Shown: piece by piece, positions 13,285 to 14,573 of the stretch | Numbering within the stretch: the first letter of the stretch is position 1 | How the letters are laid out: each line of letters starts with the position of its first letter | Assembly (NCBI GenBank): GCA_902806375.1 | Contig: CADCWK010000420.1 | Span: 1-14,573, forward strand | DNA from: an uncultured Thermomicrobiales bacterium | GTDB lineage: Bacteria > Chloroflexota > Chloroflexia > Thermomicrobiales > UBA6265 | DNA: 14,573 nucleotides | Reading direction: 5' to 3' | Position numbers and translations under genes: made by a program | Notes under the pieces: generated by a model | The model's database searches: none | Told to the model about the DNA's origin: nothing | What the model saw: only the letters and a program-made list of their open reading frames with translations

Positions 13285-14484
13285 TCAGCCGCTCGCGACA
13301 GGCCGCCAGCTCTCGACCTCCTCCATTGCGAGCCGCAGGCGCATCACGAGGTCGTCGTCGGTATCCATCGCCGGCTCATCGATCAGGTAGCTCGTCCGGC
13401 CCGGTGTCGTTCCCGGCGAGGGTTCGCCCGCCTGGCCGATCACCCGGAGGCCCGTGCCGTCGAGTGACTGGACCATCAGTTGCCGGCGGCGACGGTCGGT
13501 CGGGCTCTCCCAGCGCAGGAGCAGCGCGACGCCCGACGGCGGTGCGCCGGCTCGCGATGACAACGGGATCACGCCTGACTGGAGCGGTACCGGCCAGCCG
13601 GCGACCAGGCGCTCGCCGGCGTCCTGGAACCGCGCCGCTGTCCGGCCGAGGACGCTCTGCTCGGGGAAGGGCAGGACGGGCCGGGCGAAACTCAGGTCGA
13701 CCGGGCGGCGCTGGGTCTGCCGGCCCTGTTGTCCGATCGGGTAGCCCATGATGCTGGCCGGCGCCTGGGCCGGCTGGCCGGTCGCCCGGTTGATCCGGGC
13801 CCGGAAGGACGGCGAGCGGAACGCCCAGACACCGAAGGCGATCGCGCCGAGGTGGACCGCCAGGATGACCCCGGAGACCACCGGGGCGTCGAAGCTGTAC
13901 ATCTGACGGAAGTCGCCATTGAGACCGGAGGAGAAGTCGAGCAGCGGGTAGACGATCAGGGCGTTGATCCCGGAGATGATCGCGAACTGGATCAGCAGCT
14001 CGTTGACTGGCGCTCGGAACGGCCGCCGCCGGAGCAGAGCTGCGCCTACTGCCGCGGCGCAGAGCAGGATGTTGACGGCGGTACCGGCCGCGGCGACGAC
14101 GATCTGCTGCATGGCACTGAACGGTTCGCGGTAGGCGACGAAGCCGGCGAACACGTAGTAGCCGAAGTCGATCACCGCGCCGCCGAACGCCCAGATCGCG
14201 GCCGCGTGGCCAAGCTCGTGGAGCGCGACCGAGATCGGCACCATCAGGAAGAAGGCGGCCTGGCTGATGAGGAGCCGGTCGGCGGGGGTGAACGTCCTGT
14301 CCCAGAGCGAGGACCACGACCGGATCACCTGGTAGAGGACGCGGATGCCGACCACGGTGTAGATCAGGCTGATGATGGCGAAGGTACCGAATGTCACGGG
14401 CGGGCCTGTCGGTCGAACGGAGAGGGTCAGCGGGCGGGCGGCGGAGCGGGAGTCCAGCGGCCGGGCAGCGACAGTATGCTCCAT
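13285..14484 (-). CDS. Membrane zinc metalloprotease of the M50 (site-2 protease-like) type
   Basis: This is a 399-residue membrane protein with about six hydrophobic segments in residues 30-215. The zinc motif HELGH is at 89-93, inside a helix (MVPISVALHELGHAAAIWAF), as in site-2 proteases that cleave within the membrane. The third ligand is probably D173 in NALIVYPLLDFSSGLNGD, a variant of the N-x-x-P-x-x-x-x-D-G motif of the family. No PDZ domain is present between the motifs. The last ~180 residues are hydrophilic, with SFARPVLPFPEQS, GVALLLRWESPTDRRRRQLM and an acidic end (DEPAMDTDDDLVMRLRLAME), and belong to no domain I recognise. The ATG at 14484 has only a weak ribosome-binding site. 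Targets (anti-sigma factors, transcription factors or signal peptides) are unknown. Confidence 0.82.
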   Translation of the reverse strand: MEHTVAARPLDSRSAARPLTLSVRPTGPPVTFGTFAIISLIYTVVGIRVLYQVIRSWSSLWDRTFTPADRLLISQAAFFLMVPISVALHELGHAAAIWAFGGAVIDFGYYVFAGFVAYREPFSAMQQIVVAAAGTAVNILLCAAAVGAALLRRRPFRAPVNELLIQFAIISGINALIVYPLLDFSSGLNGDFRQMYSFDAPVVSGVILAVHLGAIAFGVWAFRSPSFRARINRATGQPAQAPASIMGYPIGQQGRQTQRRPVDLSFARPVLPFPEQSVLGRTAARFQDAGERLVAGWPVPLQSGVIPLSSRAGAPPSGVALLLRWESPTDRRRRQLMVQSLDGTGLRVIGQAGEPSPGTTPGRTSYLIDEPAMDTDDDLVMRLRLAMEEVESWRPVASG

Positions 14485-14537
14485 CGCCGGGCGGATCTCG
14501 GGACGGCGTCCACCGCTGGCGGCGGCTGGCCCGCCGA

Positions 14538-14573
14538 TCAGTCCTCGCTGGCCACCGGCGGCGCGTAGGCCGG
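14538..14573 (-). CDS. 3' end of an upstream minus-strand gene (partial)
   Basis: Reading in from the right edge, 11 codons (PAYAPPVASED) run to a TGA about 53 bases before the protease start. The Pro/Ala-rich tail followed by acidic residues and stop looks like an ordinary C-terminus. If real, it would place the protease in an operon with the gene beyond the edge. It is too short to identify. Confidence 0.3.
   Translation of the reverse strand, partial: PAYAPPVASED

Noticed and set aside
1..14573. CRISPR arrays, tRNA/rRNA genes, insertion sequences and transposases
   Set aside because: I looked for spaced direct repeats, tRNA-like cloverleafs with CCA ends, transposase motifs and terminal inverted repeats and found none that stand up.

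Overview
The window is GC-rich with strong G/C preference at third codon positions. It carries an L-rhamnose kinase/isomerase pair, a peptide-type ABC importer, AlkA, MdtH-like and M50 proteins, and core promoters of a TTGxxx-17-TAxxxT type. This fits a high-GC, possibly thermophilic bacterium. Chloroflexota of the Thermomicrobia/Sphaerobacter kind is my best guess, with an actinobacterium as the alternative. This is an inference from gene content and style, not a proven placement.

Layout. 1-2252 (minus): rhamnulokinase followed by L-rhamnose isomerase, translationally coupled by an ATGA overlap; the isomerase runs off the left edge. 2433-2909 (minus): a small acidic protein of unknown function with its own terminator. 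3034-3779 (plus): an NAD(P)H-dependent FMN reductase with its own promoter and a long shared terminator. 3801-5078 (minus) and 5783-7075 (plus): two divergent MFS exporters separated by about 700 bases of gene-poor DNA rich in palindromes. 7283-7957 (minus): an AlkA-type DNA glycosylase. 8204-11725 (minus): a substrate-binding protein and two permeases of the dipeptide/oligopeptide/nickel ABC family, without ATPase genes. 11982-12452 (minus): a MarR-family regulator. 12862-13113 (minus): ribosomal protein L28. 13285-14484 (minus): a membrane M50-type metalloprotease. The last 36 bases look like the 3' end of another minus-strand gene.

The most interesting structure lies around the MarR gene. 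A related motif, close to TTGnCAA-N4-TTGnCAA, occurs upstream of the binding-protein gene, upstream of marR itself, and on the -35 region of the alkA promoter. This suggests a small local regulon joining solute uptake, its regulator and a DNA-repair glycosylase. Between the operator and the binding-protein start there is a predicted three-way-junction RNA, made of an outer 8-bp stem enclosing two hairpins, which could be a regulatory leader. A strong hairpin right after the binding-protein stop codon may set its expression apart from that of the permeases. Beyond this, the genes look like ordinary accessory and housekeeping functions with mostly separate transcription units.
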